A DNA stretch of 64,000 bases from Rhynchopus euleeides (lineage: Eukaryota; Euglenozoa; Diplonemea; Diplonemida; Diplonemidae), in NCBI GenBank assembly GCA_963210315.1, contig OY723239.1:1955501-2019500 (forward strand), read 5' to 3'. This document shows, piece by piece, positions 10,101-17,209 of the stretch (positions are counted from its first letter, which is position 1; every line of letters begins with the position of its first letter). Both the position numbers and the translations under genes were made by a program. Below the pieces are notes generated by a model. It saw nothing but the letters and a program-made list of their open reading frames with translations. It ran no database searches and was not told the origin of the DNA.

Positions 10101-12392
10101 CTGCGGGTGAGCCGGATGGTGAAGGCGAGGAAGAGCCTGACGGAGGAGGAGATGAAGCTCCCAGCGCAGCTGTGGAGGGCACGCTGCCTGGCGTACGTGG
10201 AGGGGAAGATGGCGGAGGAGTTTGGCCGCATCCGGGAAGCTGCAAATCGCCTGATCTACCGAGAGGTTCCCAAGTCGCTGTTTTCAGCGGCGCCGGGTAC
10301 GGTAGAAAGACAGAACCTGCTGAGCGTCGACTGGCTGCGGAAACGGCGCCCCCACTCCGTGACCTACCTCGGGGATATGCTCTCGGCGGTGGCGGACCTG
10401 GCGGTGAGGTGCCTGGAGGAGGAGGTGCGCGCCACGCTGACGAAGGATGTGCCGGGGAAGCTTAAAATAATCTTCCCCGGTCAGGAGCCTCTGAGGCCCT
10501 TCTCGGAGATGGGTCTGGTGGAGGTGCATCACTTGTGGGAGGAGGTGGTGAACGGGAAGTGGCAGATGGACCGGTGCGTGGCTGAGCTGAGGCAGCAGCT
10601 CAGTGAGGTTGAGCTCAGGTGCGGACGGCGGTCAGCGCAGGCGGATGCGGTCGCGACGCCGGTGTCTGCTGCACCCTCGGTGCCATGCTGCAAGGTGTGT
10701 GGGGAGACCTGCACGAAGAAGGGGACCCCCTTTGTGAGTTTGGCTTCGCATGCCGCTTCGGCGCACGGCCTCACCTGGGAGGAGTACTGTGCGCATCCGG
10801 GTTCCTGCGTGTCGACGGAGGGCAAGCGGAAGCGCAGCAGCAGCACCACCAGGAGCACGCCTGTGCCGGAGGATGACCCTGGCTCATTGGATTCGGTGAC
10901 GGAGCGTGATTCGGCGGCGGAGTATGACTTGGAGAGGGAGCTCGGTGGCAGCGATTTTCCTGGACATTGCGCAGATGACGACGGTGCGCCGCTCCCTCCA
11001 GGGCACCCCTCCCACTCCAGCACCGGCAGCCCGCGGAAGCGCCCGAGGGTGACCCCTGTGACATCGCCTGCCTCTCGCAAACCCGCATCTCCTCCGCATA
11101 CCCCCTTCCGCATGGTTGCAGCCTGGTGGTCCTTCCCGCGGACGGCTGACGGTCAGGGAGCAAACACATGCTTCATGGCAGCCTGCCTGCAGCTGCTCCG
11201 CCCCTGCATCGACGTCATCAGGTCCGAACCGAAGTGCACCGCCTGCGAGACGACGATGTACCCCCTGCTCTCCTTCCTGAAGAACATGTGCCGTGGGAAG
11301 GGATCGGAACAGAACCTCGATGGCCTCCGACAGCTCTCCCGGGAGTCCGGGAGAGCTGTCTTCGAGGAGATGGAAAGGGATGTGGGCGAGGCCCACAGCC
11401 TCCTGAAGCGGAAGCAGCAGTGCCTTGCGCATTTCCTGGGAGAGTTGCTGCAGATCCTGTCCGCCGAGTGGTGGGAATGGAGACGGTGCGGCCCACAGAA
11501 CCGGCGCCCCGTGTGCACCCTCCCCATCCACTTTACCGACGTGCAGGGTAAATGCGGGACGTGCGGCAACCCCACCAGCGCCAACCAGCACCAGGGGTGG
11601 TACGTGAAGGGGAGCCCTGAGAGGTTCCAGACCCTGCAGGTGCTTGTGGATTCTGCGATGCGATGCGAGACGAGCACCGCATTCACATGTGCGGACAAGA
11701 GCTGCCTGGGGAGATGCAGCACCACGACGACCACGATGTTTGTCGGGGGAACGCTGCTGCTGTGGGTGACGCGGCTGACTGACAAGGGCGGTGGCCACAC
11801 CTTCCTGTCGTCACAATGCGATGTGCCGCTGCAGCTCGAAATCGCCGACATCTTCGGGTCGGTCAGGAGGGCGACCTTCACCCTTGGTGCCTGCGCGGTG
11901 CACTCCGGGGGGGTGAGTGGCGGGCACTACAGCTGCTACTCCTACAGTCCTGCGGCGAAGGCCATGTTTCTGCACGACGACGCGTACACGAAGCAGGTGG
12001 ACATCGCGGAGTCCCTCGAAGTGATGCGGACACACGGCGTCATGTTCCGGTACGACCGGACACCGGACAGCTGCACCGAGGAGTTCCGCATCTCGTGGGT
12101 GGGGCTGCTTGATTTGCTGCGGGCTGACGATGAGGAATCCCACCGCAACGTGCAGAGGCTGTTCCCCCCTGAACAGCGCCAGCAGCAGGAGGAGGAGGAG
12201 AGGCGGCAGCGGGAGCTAAAGAGGCAGAAGGAGGAGCAGGAGCGGCTACGCCGCCAGGGCAAGCATGGTGGTAAGGGTAGCAAGGGTGGCAAGGGTGGCA
12301 AGGGCGGCAAGGGCGGGAAGAAAGGTGGGAAGGGTGGCAAGAAGGGTGGTAAGGGTGGTAAGGGCGGGAAGAAGGGGCAGCAGTCGTCGTGA
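4101..12392 (+). CDS. hAT-like transposase fused to a ubiquitin-specific protease
   Basis: A single 2763-residue frame. The ATG is chosen because the upstream extension lacks another ATG and the protein then starts with a C2HC finger (C4, C7, H17, C21). After a Ser/Pro-rich acidic region and a basic coiled coil comes a transposase-like core. It has D620 in a CDTSARIGG motif, D686 in VDHCATANKM, C706-x-H708 in CCTHKLG, and E968 in PATSDRVENQHG followed by R...HPER...ANNW. This order recalls the hAT D, D, CxxH and C-terminal PATS-x-x-x-E dimerisation block. Next are an Asp-rich run (about 1152-1204), a Pro/Thr/Ala repeat (about 1437-1475), about 700 unrecognised residues and a C2H2-like finger (about 2196-2236). 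The C-terminal USP domain has a Cys box (C2357 in GQGANTCFMAACLQ), CxxC zinc-ligand pairs, and a His box (H2609 in GGHYSC) with D2626/D2627, so the triad is complete. The tail is a charged coil plus GKGG repeats. The USP call is firm and the hAT call is inferred. Confidence 0.8.
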   Translation: MDSCRFCRRPYANLLRHERKCGRRPAAQRLPVEVLVSRFLDGQSDGFCGWTFDFLVGAVEQHLEESEGLGPNMDQRILTCVGSSERWMLCKRAGGALRKGVAHYCLCRRGPAIVADCPPCCSSDHESDVDDCVPSAVPSLSLPPDVVMADAPLRDVAMDDPRAPASRGPPDSLSSEETVRQLTASSPGRFAPPAADGSDCSEEGEEDMCPTPQAQLTSSLTTSATAPPPAPTVAVTEDVHDGDVSMEGGPPDAAELRRMGDLLDAIAVDAGDDVSDAPTPATLAERSESMDDGPAVPAGEELSQQSVQLDCAPCDPAAPTTLSGAVEIFIRRVLSGDVSGCMRTHDQLREAICGVAGVPLEAGLRMISRGGVNSAAKEKLCGNHSLLGQGAVVVRSHRSESTGRVARFCFGECVSEGKCSTAMEVDDVSASSTPGPVTPSGASRPASTPSTRATPATAASSKDRRGRPAYEAAQWRRVTKRLDQAKRWAMAKVYVLERRNRILTEEVLSLRERVSPETYYATGLHHRGTTHAYPLKIRRLVHRLRWEGLGLKAVHRLIGDVFAILFGLPREKLPIPSARTIGRLDWVAGRVSVEAFFEYLKDKARDSQLGDKPTVAIGCDTSARIGGRMHDTHVAYGYVGGKEVSATVTTRIVPSTRAKLLSENLTETIRKIEEQDVGVEQMVMVDHCATANKMAKDANRGVLQCCTHKLGRSLQAAQSVACAWASHSTTGEGKSSATDLLLGIVATLDVENGIDSSGTTALNNVLAVHGTIPKGFAFKRVTGSKFSVHVENASRFLQWSKVLQDMRESFSTSLSRMLQRTQELDIQLYLLTSYLLWQVYVTAQSAVKRGSPTYDKGWEILQRLDDQLGSMLDEKTAEKEVFDILTDTVIGKTADDVPNDVLLGEAAARVAAKAIFLEHTADAMVAWHAAGSTLRTKLKEFMQKDAAAVEELGIEGLRRYPATSDRVENQHGNSSFLYKRLAMVHPERLASLAMAKANNWVVCQAPMEEYAVYMERAVLAVRQETRRSMREIAEEELREKYGTKMLRGLLKCDLLRLALLLGIPEADRNVKADDLRVVVGDRVLKLAEPCRGRNNRGDAADATSNLREKLWTSVKGILAALNDAGVKHVQAFVSSPAFPILLKLPGALPEKQEDDADDVTADGDDGDGREDDDDDNGEEEDVGDDDDDPDDSDDDDDDDGDRMDAAGDDKLCPAQKLLGWDKLSSLECPRVGPDATCDDESDSSDEDAPFPADHQVPKRVSALLWTDEVVKRLSCAAGSASLGDLSREDANVLIQKTLGRMKVETLRGIRNAVATSKSLGKREVMRDILLLAGAHKSSDLEGNFPSRDKVLRVALSKASLPRGQATSGSPKGFPQAIPIPAAVKEEHRASLWRLFCMSRDDAEDRERIGAEVLGTGPLQPRSATAAETGAPVVQTETATTPTPAPTATATPAPTATQAPTATATPTPTPPTPAPPVLFSAEDHVAGLGFPKFSFSDAGANWQSGCPSSAYIVLQKLLTELGVENPLQAVTWQDAQHEQARVEKGGGWAVCSNGRFSPEVVGTLLERATGGKWYLAEPGDAFVRSRFAVVQAFASRELVHDRDCWWLLATKQPPSAGIVRCLVGNHPKYEVWGPHGPTKPFKKLVAPLESVWTATACIRWCVRASTDSVTADTSHCGYSEHWEKAKAADEAEIDALRARDDRAKDPQKADRAKYRQVAEDFGWEVAELRLRDVFPPDLHLTSGVGRVKRELTCLRRFNHETGLAEDGEDCALTGESGWAVANWVVQHCWFFPTKVLAKMKALDPHRVPPGVALQLGERTEPEWPRITWEQMQLCQHQGPLRESNGFRGVRLSWKGDFCISAVILAVETEVRAFPPHTPPGSLKCTDQGQWHTVRVKLYPPGPGDRSDVARVPEGAWDSEVAAMLFAPPDDTASGRNRGLWRVALRVERESDRCVVKCTDHPEESHESLEAAVQHFLAQGEFELYAVRSAERAMASVPCMRSLRVSRMVKARKSLTEEEMKLPAQLWRARCLAYVEGKMAEEFGRIREAANRLIYREVPKSLFSAAPGTVERQNLLSVDWLRKRRPHSVTYLGDMLSAVADLAVRCLEEEVRATLTKDVPGKLKIIFPGQEPLRPFSEMGLVEVHHLWEEVVNGKWQMDRCVAELRQQLSEVELRCGRRSAQADAVATPVSAAPSVPCCKVCGETCTKKGTPFVSLASHAASAHGLTWEEYCAHPGSCVSTEGKRKRSSSTTRSTPVPEDDPGSLDSVTERDSAAEYDLERELGGSDFPGHCADDDGAPLPPGHPSHSSTGSPRKRPRVTPVTSPASRKPASPPHTPFRMVAAWWSFPRTADGQGANTCFMAACLQLLRPCIDVIRSEPKCTACETTMYPLLSFLKNMCRGKGSEQNLDGLRQLSRESGRAVFEEMERDVGEAHSLLKRKQQCLAHFLGELLQILSAEWWEWRRCGPQNRRPVCTLPIHFTDVQGKCGTCGNPTSANQHQGWYVKGSPERFQTLQVLVDSAMRCETSTAFTCADKSCLGRCSTTTTTMFVGGTLLLWVTRLTDKGGGHTFLSSQCDVPLQLEIADIFGSVRRATFTLGACAVHSGGVSGGHYSCYSYSPAAKAMFLHDDAYTKQVDIAESLEVMRTHGVMFRYDRTPDSCTEEFRISWVGLLDLLRADDEESHRNVQRLFPPEQRQQQEEEERRQRELKRQKEEQERLRRQGKHGGKGSKGGKGGKGGKGGKKGGKGGKKGGKGGKGGKKGQQSS

Positions 12393-13152
12393 AGCCGCAC
12401 AAGAGGCACGAGGGGTTCTATGTGTATTCTGCCAGTCCCTACCCGAGACTGCAGGCATTTTCATGCTTGCTGACCCCCATTCCAATGAGTGACTGCGAGT
12501 GTGTGTTTCGAACAGCTTCCAGTGTTGTTTATCTCCTCAGGGCCTGTCTTCTCGCAGCCAAGGGTGCTTTGCTCCTGTTGACCTGTGTTTCGTATTCATC
12601 CGATGCAGGAGACCTACTGATGCAGTATCTCATGTTGTGTGAGTCAATCTTGGCCTGCTTTTCCCTAATCGATTCTGGCAGGATGCGAATGACCGAGCAA
12701 GATGATCGGTGATGTGAGTCACCTGCAGCCAGCGGCCCCTGCCCCCCAACCTGCCCCAATCCCCCACCCGAAGCCGTGATCATCTGAACTCCGCATTGCC
12801 AGCCACCCCACCCCAGTGGCCACACACACAGACCAATGTGACCCCCAGCATACAGAGAGCAGGTTCCATGGAGGTCCTTCTGACAGGGAAGCCGTGACAA
12901 GGCCCCATTCGGGCGTGAATTCCATGTGGTGGGCCCTCCTCGCATCCGCTCGTCATGTGGGTGTGATTCCGGAGTCGTGTGTTCGGTTGCATTCCTGTCG
13001 ACCACCTCGGCGGCCCACATTTTCGGGTGAAAACCCCGATTTTGGCAGAGTCGGAGGTGTTCCGGGGGTGGTGGGGCCCCAAAACGGGAGAAAAATGCAC
13101 CAATATTTTTGCCCAGAAAAAAGTTTGTGAGAAACGGCTGGAAAAATCACAG
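12393..13152. other. 3' non-coding region of the hAT-like element
   Basis: No gene is recognised. It holds the 3' flank of the transposase-protease gene, followed by C-rich and then T/A-rich subterminal sequence running to the right terminal repeat. Confidence 0.5.
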
Positions 13153-13166
13153 CTTGCCACCCTCTA
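13153..13166 (-). repeat. Right terminal inverted repeat of the hAT-like element
   Basis: CTTGCCACCCTCTA, the perfect inverse of bases 23-36. The next base begins TGTAGTGACTAC, which is the inside of the dispersed poly-C repeat, so the element end is sharply defined against a known repeat. Confidence 0.5.
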
Positions 13167-13255
13167 TGTAGTGACTACAAAAAGGACTAACATTGCAAGA
13201 AGGCGGTGAGAGATTTACTTTTCCATTCACTCTCGACGATCAAACCCCCACTTTT
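13167..13255 (+). repeat. Dispersed poly-C repeat, module I
   Basis: Contains TGACTACAAAAAGGACTAAC, then ATTGCAAGAAGG, then a segment ending in CACTCTCGACGATCAA followed by C-rich sequence. The same string recurs with few changes near 18155, 18270, 19045, 34385 and 35115. This copy is truncated at its left by the right end of the hAT-like element. Confidence 0.85.
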
Positions 13256-13699
13256 TCCATCGACCCACCGACCCACCGAATTTCTGCAGGCCTGCACAGC
13301 AATTTCGGTGGGTCGATGGGTTGATGAGTTGAGGGGATCGACCCATCAACCCACCGACCCATCGACTTTGGTCAGGGGCTTGACATGACATAGATCATGT
13401 CAACCTGTGTACAGATGTTCACTACCGTGGCCTCCGGCAGCTGGGGGGCTCCGCCCCCCAGACCCCCCTGTGGCGTGTGCTTGCGCGACAATTTACCGTC
13501 ACATCGGGTAGGGTCTGGCCACTCAGGATGCAGCCCAATTCACACCGAACCTGCGCCCGTCAGGAATAAATGTGGCCTCCGGCGGCTGGGGGGCGGAGCC
13601 CTCCAGACCCCCCTGTGCCCTGTGCCTGTCCAGCAGGGACAGGCACCCCCGTTTGAAAGGTAGCCTATTGGATCCTGCGTGTCATGCCATCTTTTGAAC
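13256..13699. repeat. Hairpin and GC-rich paired repeats
   Basis: An imperfect hairpin of the motif CCATCGACCCACCGA with its inverse spans about 13258-13322, and CCCATCAACCCACCGACCC follows. Two copies of a GC-clamp motif (TGGCCTCCGGC-x-GCTGGGGGG then CCAGACCCCCCTGTG) begin near 13430 and 13572. A third relative lies near 21238. No gene is seen. Confidence 0.6.
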
Positions 13700-13951
13700 A
13701 TGACACACACTGTGCGTGATATTCATGAGTTCATCATGCAGCTGTTTCAGGGGGTGTCCCAGAAAGTGCAAGCCCTGTGGGTCGATGCTACGTCATCGTC
13801 CGCCATGCTGCCCACCCCGTCAATCATGGGGGAGGACCTGCACCCCAAGGAAGTTGCAGAGGCAATGGGCGCGAAGAAAACACGGGCCAACAGAACAGAG
13901 CTGCTAGCTGAGCGCGCACGTTTCGCGCGCGAAGCGCGCGAAAAAATATAG
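13700..13951 (+). CDS. Small hypothetical ORF (83 aa)
   Basis: An ATG-initiated frame with an amphipathic, Glu/Arg/Lys-rich C-terminus (ELLAERARFAREAREKI) that could form a helix. The 3' end overlaps a perfect inverted motif of GCGCGC and TTCGCGCG. No family is recognised and there is no neighbouring operon-like gene. It may be a spurious frame or a remnant. Confidence 0.2.
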   Translation: MTHTVRDIHEFIMQLFQGVSQKVQALWVDATSSSAMLPTPSIMGEDLHPKEVAEAMGAKKTRANRTELLAERARFAREAREKI

Positions 13952-14542
13952 CTGGAGTCGTGCAGGATCATTCGTGAAGAAATACGAAAGGTAAACGAGA
14001 AAAAGTTTTTCGTTGATCGCACGACACACACAGAAAATTTTGCCTGCGGAAGTGTTGGTGTGTGATTGGCAGGCGCATAAGACTGTGTGTGACGGCAAGC
14101 ACCTAGCACTTCCCCTATCGCTGCATTTCCGCCTGACAAGTACCTTGTTGGAAGAAAATATTTTACCCCCTTTTGGTGTTACCGAAATAGGGGCAAATTT
14201 GCACGAACGGGGCACGAAATATCAGGGTGGGCCCATTTTTTCTCTTTCTTTCCCCTTTTTTTTCTTGGTGGGAGTTTTCACGTATTGCCTGTGTTTCTTC
14301 ATGAACCACTCGAATTTCGCGTGAATTTTGGGCATGTATAGGCCTGGATAGGCCTATACATGCACGTATTGGCCCGTTCTGGCCTGTTTAGGTCGGCTGG
14401 AGGACGTTGCAGGAGTGGCATCTCGCTGAGGGTTTCCCTTTGGTGTTGGGCCACCAGGAGGGGAGGGACCCAATATGAGAGTAAAATAGGCGGGCAGAGC
14501 AACCTCGTGGTCGAGGTTTCCGCGCGCAGCGCTGTGTGATCC
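13952..14542. other. Non-coding stretch with a 32-bp palindrome
   Basis: No gene is recognised. At 14332-14363 there is a near-perfect palindrome with arms GCATGTATAGGCC and GGCCTATACATGC around a TGGATA centre. Confidence 0.6.
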
Positions 14543-14905
14543 ATGAATGATCTGCCCGTGGGCCTGACTGCACAGCTTGTGCAGACGACCCTCACGGAGG
14601 AGGGCTACCTCCAGCTCCGGTATACCGGTTGCTGGGGCGGACGACCCCTGGGCGTCAGAGGTTAGGGAGGTCGACAAGGAGGTGATCCCGTTCCTGTGGG
14701 AGGGCGGCGTGGTGCAGTGCACCGAGCTGCCGAGCCCGTGGTCGCGGAAGGGGCTAGCGGCGCTGAGGCGCTGCTCCACGACCTGGGGCCGGCGACCAGG
14801 AGCCAGAGCGACGAGCGCCGCACGTGGCGTTGCAATGGAAGGAGGGAAGCGCCCTCAAGAGTACTGCCTCCTGGTGGTCCACCGACGGCAAGTTCAAGCT
14901 AATCT
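14543..14905 (+). pseudogene. Broken ORF of unknown function
   Basis: An ATG opens a 40-residue frame (MNDLPVGLTAQLVQTTLTEE...) that stops at about 14665. A second frame, shifted relative to it, continues with coding-like sequence (EVDKEVIPFLWEGGVVQCTE) to about 14900. The switch between two plausible coding stretches suggests a frameshifted gene. The family is not recognised, and the piece could be a remnant of the two-domain genes nearby or of a mobile element. Confidence 0.3.
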
Positions 14906-15178
14906 AGAGAGTAGTTGTCCATATCCAGGCCGGCATTGAGTGTTCTGGGGTGTGTTCTGTGCCACTGTGTGGCAAGGCGAGCTCCTGGAACGGGGAAAAA
15001 GGGGGCCGAAAAAAACGGGGCCCAAACGGGTTTTTGGCCACGAACAGGGCACGAAATATCAGGGGTCGATTACACCATAAGCCTTTTTGACAGTCTTTGC
15101 CCAGCTCCCCCCCTTTTTCCCTCCATCGACCCAGTTTTCCCCCGACCCTGGAAAGTTAGGAATACCCCTGCTAGAAAA
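14906..15178. other. Short intergenic stretch
   Basis: No gene is seen. It contains GAACAGGGCACGAAATATCAG, and a very similar phrase (GGGGCACGAAATATCAGGG) also occurs near 14208, so it includes part of an unclassified repeat. Confidence 0.4.
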
Positions 15179-15596
15179 GCTTACAGGGGGGGGGCGAATA
15201 GAATTACTAAGTAATACTATTCAAAATGGCATGTTTGAAAAAATCCCAAATTTTGGGTTGGGCGCATTCCCCAGTACGTGGTATTCCACTCCACCGAAAT
15301 CGAAAAAAAAGTTGGTCGTGAACTGGCCTGAACCAGCGCAGTTCACGATCAACTTTTTTTTCGATTTCGGTGGAGTGGAATACCACTTACTGGGGAATGC
15401 GCCCAACCCAAAATTTGGGGATTTTTCAAACATGCCATTTTGAATAGTATTAGGGGGTCTTCGCTACGGGGTGGTCGTCAGTGCATTTTGGTGCATTTCC
15501 TGTTGAATTGGCTGAAAACTGACGGAGATTGACGAAGAATAGCGACCAGCGAAGACCCCCTTACTTAGTAATTCTATTCGCCCCCCCCTGTAAGCT
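15179..15596. mobile_element. Perfect foldback element interrupted by a MITE
   Basis: The left arm starts AGCTTACAGG and runs through GAATAGAATTACTAAG and CAAAATGGCATG to about 15325. The right arm is its reverse complement. The arms pair all the way once the 108-bp MITE at 15453-15560 and one TTA are removed, which leaves an ancestral element of about 307 bp. The two G/C runs differ by about one base. There is no coding capacity: apparent frames on the two strands simply mirror one another. Confidence 0.9.
15453..15560 (+). mobile_element. 108-bp MITE with TTA target duplication
   Basis: It has GGGGGTCTTCGCT...AGCGAAGACCCCC termini and is flanked on both sides by TTA. The opposite arm of the host palindrome preserves the empty site with a single TTA, so both the insertion and its 3-bp duplication are demonstrated. 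A 3-bp TTA duplication with G-rich termini is typical of Tourist-like (PIF/Harbinger) MITEs, which is an inference here. Confidence 0.9.
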
Positions 15597-15684
15597 GTTT
15601 GCACCCAGTCATGGATGTGACTGTCCGTCATAGCGGAACCGGGACAGCTGTGTCGTCGATGTTCCGGAAGGTGGGGCTATAGTA

Positions 15685-15930
15685 GTGCTGAAGGCGGTTT
15701 GTGCATTGATCCACCCTGTACGGCATATCTGGTGTGGTTACTCCAAAAAAAGTACAAACGCTGCGAGAAGGTGCTGGGTGACTTTGCCTTTGCTTTCACT
15801 CTCAACCAAACCTCCCCCCCTCTCCCCCCCCTCGGATATAGCACTGGATCTCACAACCTGCGTAACGAGTGGAGGGAGATCATCCTTGTGCTTCCTTCCA
15901 CTTCTATTTCACTACCCCCTTATGCACTAC
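15685..15930 (+). repeat. Dispersed poly-C repeat, modules I+II
   Basis: A full-length but diverged copy. Module I (GCATATCTGGTGTGG, then GAAGGTGCTGGGTGAC, then CTCTCAACCAAACC with C tracts) is followed by module II (CTGGATCTCACAACCTGC, then GGGAGATCATCCTTGTGC, then CACTTCTATTTCACTACC with C). It ends about 45 bases before the ATG of the 310-aa gene, so it may supply that gene's 5' region. Confidence 0.75.
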
Positions 15931-15974
15931 CGCTACACGAACAGGATTCTGTATCTCACCCCCGACCCTTTCCG

Positions 15975-16907
15975 ATGGGTAGGTTCTTCGAGGTTGTGAA
16001 TGCCGCTGCGCACCACAAAACGACCACTTCGTTCGTGAAGATCCACAACATCCCTTCGGGTATTCCTCGAGATGATGTGATCGACATAGTGCAGAAGCTC
16101 GGCGCAGCTGTCGTCTGGCACGAGGAATACATGTACTGGTACATCCCGTCATCGTACGCCATGAGGGTCGAGCTGAAGGGTATTATCTTGCGTAAGGAAT
16201 ATATTGAGGTGGCGGTGAAAACACTTGCGGGCAACTACGGTCTCCACATCGGCAAGGGGAAGAACAGATGGCCGAGCATGAGTGACCCAAAGAACACTTT
16301 CGATAAGCCCGAGCCCCGCGCCCCCTCACACTTCCTCCGGCTGGTGTGCTTCATCCAGGGGGTGAGGTCGCCAGGCCTCGCGATGCGCAAAGAAGTGGGG
16401 CTGCTGGCGGGGCGCTGGGTGGGGAGGGCCGTTTCGTCGGAGACGAGACTCTGCCCGATGAAGGAGCGGAGTGACGGGCGGTTCACCGTGGTGCTGCGGC
16501 TCGACCGAGTCGACGCTGTCGACAGGGCGCTGGTCGAGCTGGACATGGGGGAATACCGTCTCAAAACCGGGCAGCGGGTATTTATCTACCCCACCCAGCG
16601 GGGGGAGGAGGAAACATGGTACGTCCATTGCCCCGTCGCTCACAAGTCCCGCCCCGCTGCCACAGCATACCAGGCTCCCCCTGTCGCATCAGGCATCGGC
16701 ATGGCACAGCAGGCCCCTCCTGCAGGGGCAGTACCGCCTGTCACACCACTTCTGGCATCACCTCCCGCCGTAGCGCCACGTGTCACGCCACCCCCTGCTG
16801 CAGCTTTGGGCTCTGCTGGTGCCTCGCGTGAGGAGGTGGAGGCGAGGCGGCAGGCCATCCGCGAAGCGAAGGAGTTCGTCGAGAGCAACCTCGAATACAT
16901 TGCTTGA
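15975..16907 (+). CDS. Two-domain protein, possibly RRM-like or Gag-like (310 aa)
   Basis: Function is not recognised. The frame is open further upstream, but the ATG is taken because the upstream part is dispersed repeat. The N-terminal half has a segment reading VKIHNIPSGIPRDDVIDIVQ. The second half has FLRLVCFIQGV and then FTVVLRLDRVDAVDRALVEL. The alternating hydrophobic strands and helices suggest two small alpha/beta domains of RRM or Gag type. The C-terminus is a Pro/Ala-rich linker (about 225-285) and a charged helix. The 218-aa protein at 33023 shares this order of segments. Module II copies flank the gene on both sides, and a 135-bp block downstream also lies downstream of the paralogue, so gene and flanks were probably duplicated or mobilised together. 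An RNA-binding or retroelement Gag role is only a guess. Confidence 0.6.
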   Translation: MGRFFEVVNAAAHHKTTTSFVKIHNIPSGIPRDDVIDIVQKLGAAVVWHEEYMYWYIPSSYAMRVELKGIILRKEYIEVAVKTLAGNYGLHIGKGKNRWPSMSDPKNTFDKPEPRAPSHFLRLVCFIQGVRSPGLAMRKEVGLLAGRWVGRAVSSETRLCPMKERSDGRFTVVLRLDRVDAVDRALVELDMGEYRLKTGQRVFIYPTQRGEEETWYVHCPVAHKSRPAATAYQAPPVASGIGMAQQAPPAGAVPPVTPLLASPPAVAPRVTPPPAAALGSAGASREEVEARRQAIREAKEFVESNLEYIA

Positions 16908-16954
16908 CACTGCCGCCGCACGCCACCACAGCCGATATTGCCCACGCAGTGCGA

Positions 16955-17045
16955 CAACAATATCGCTGGATCTCAGACACAACCTGCATAACGAGTGAAG
17001 GGAGATCACCCCTGTGCTTCCCTCTACTTCTATTTCAATGCACCC
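16955..17045 (+). repeat. Dispersed poly-C repeat, module II
   Basis: Reads CTGGATCTCAGACACAACC, TGCATAACGAGTGAAGGGAG and CTCTACTTCTATTTCAATGC. It lies 50 bases after the 310-aa gene and, with the copy before that gene, forms a direct-repeat pair around it. Confidence 0.85.
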
Positions 17046-17076
17046 CCACCCCCTGCCATGCATTGCTGATTTCTCG

Positions 17077-17209
17077 TTACTGGGGGAGTTCAAATACAAG
17101 CCGTACGGCTTCTATTCAAATTTTTGGGGTTTTGCAGGCACTTTCTGCACCCAAAACCCCAAAAATTTGAATAGAAGCCGTACGGCTTGTATTTGAACCC
17201 CCCCAGTAA
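17077..17209. mobile_element. 133-bp hairpin MITE
   Basis: TTACTGGGGG at the left and CCCCCCAGTAA at the right bound two near-perfect arms that include TTCAAATACAAGCCGTACGG and its complement. A loop of about 15 bases (AGGCACTTTCTGC) separates the arms. It is non-coding. No target duplication is clear. Confidence 0.85.

Larger units (their letters stand above)
23..13166 (+). mobile_element. Candidate giant hAT-like DNA transposon
   Basis: A 14-bp motif, TAGAGGGTGGCAAG, lies at the left edge, and its exact reverse complement lies 13.1 kb away at the right edge. Motifs of the form (C/T)A-R-N-G followed by GTGGCAA are typical of hAT terminal inverted repeats. Between them is one long gene whose core resembles a hAT transposase. 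The 8 bases flanking each end match at only 4 of 8 positions, so the expected target duplication is weak. The right edge abuts a dispersed repeat copy, which fits insertion into repetitive DNA. The interior also holds a 120-bp minisatellite and a nested MITE. The boundaries are inferred and the gene content is seen. Confidence 0.5.

Noticed and set aside
15221..15443. Nearly identical peptides from both strands
   Set aside because: They are a mirror effect of the perfect palindrome, not two genes.
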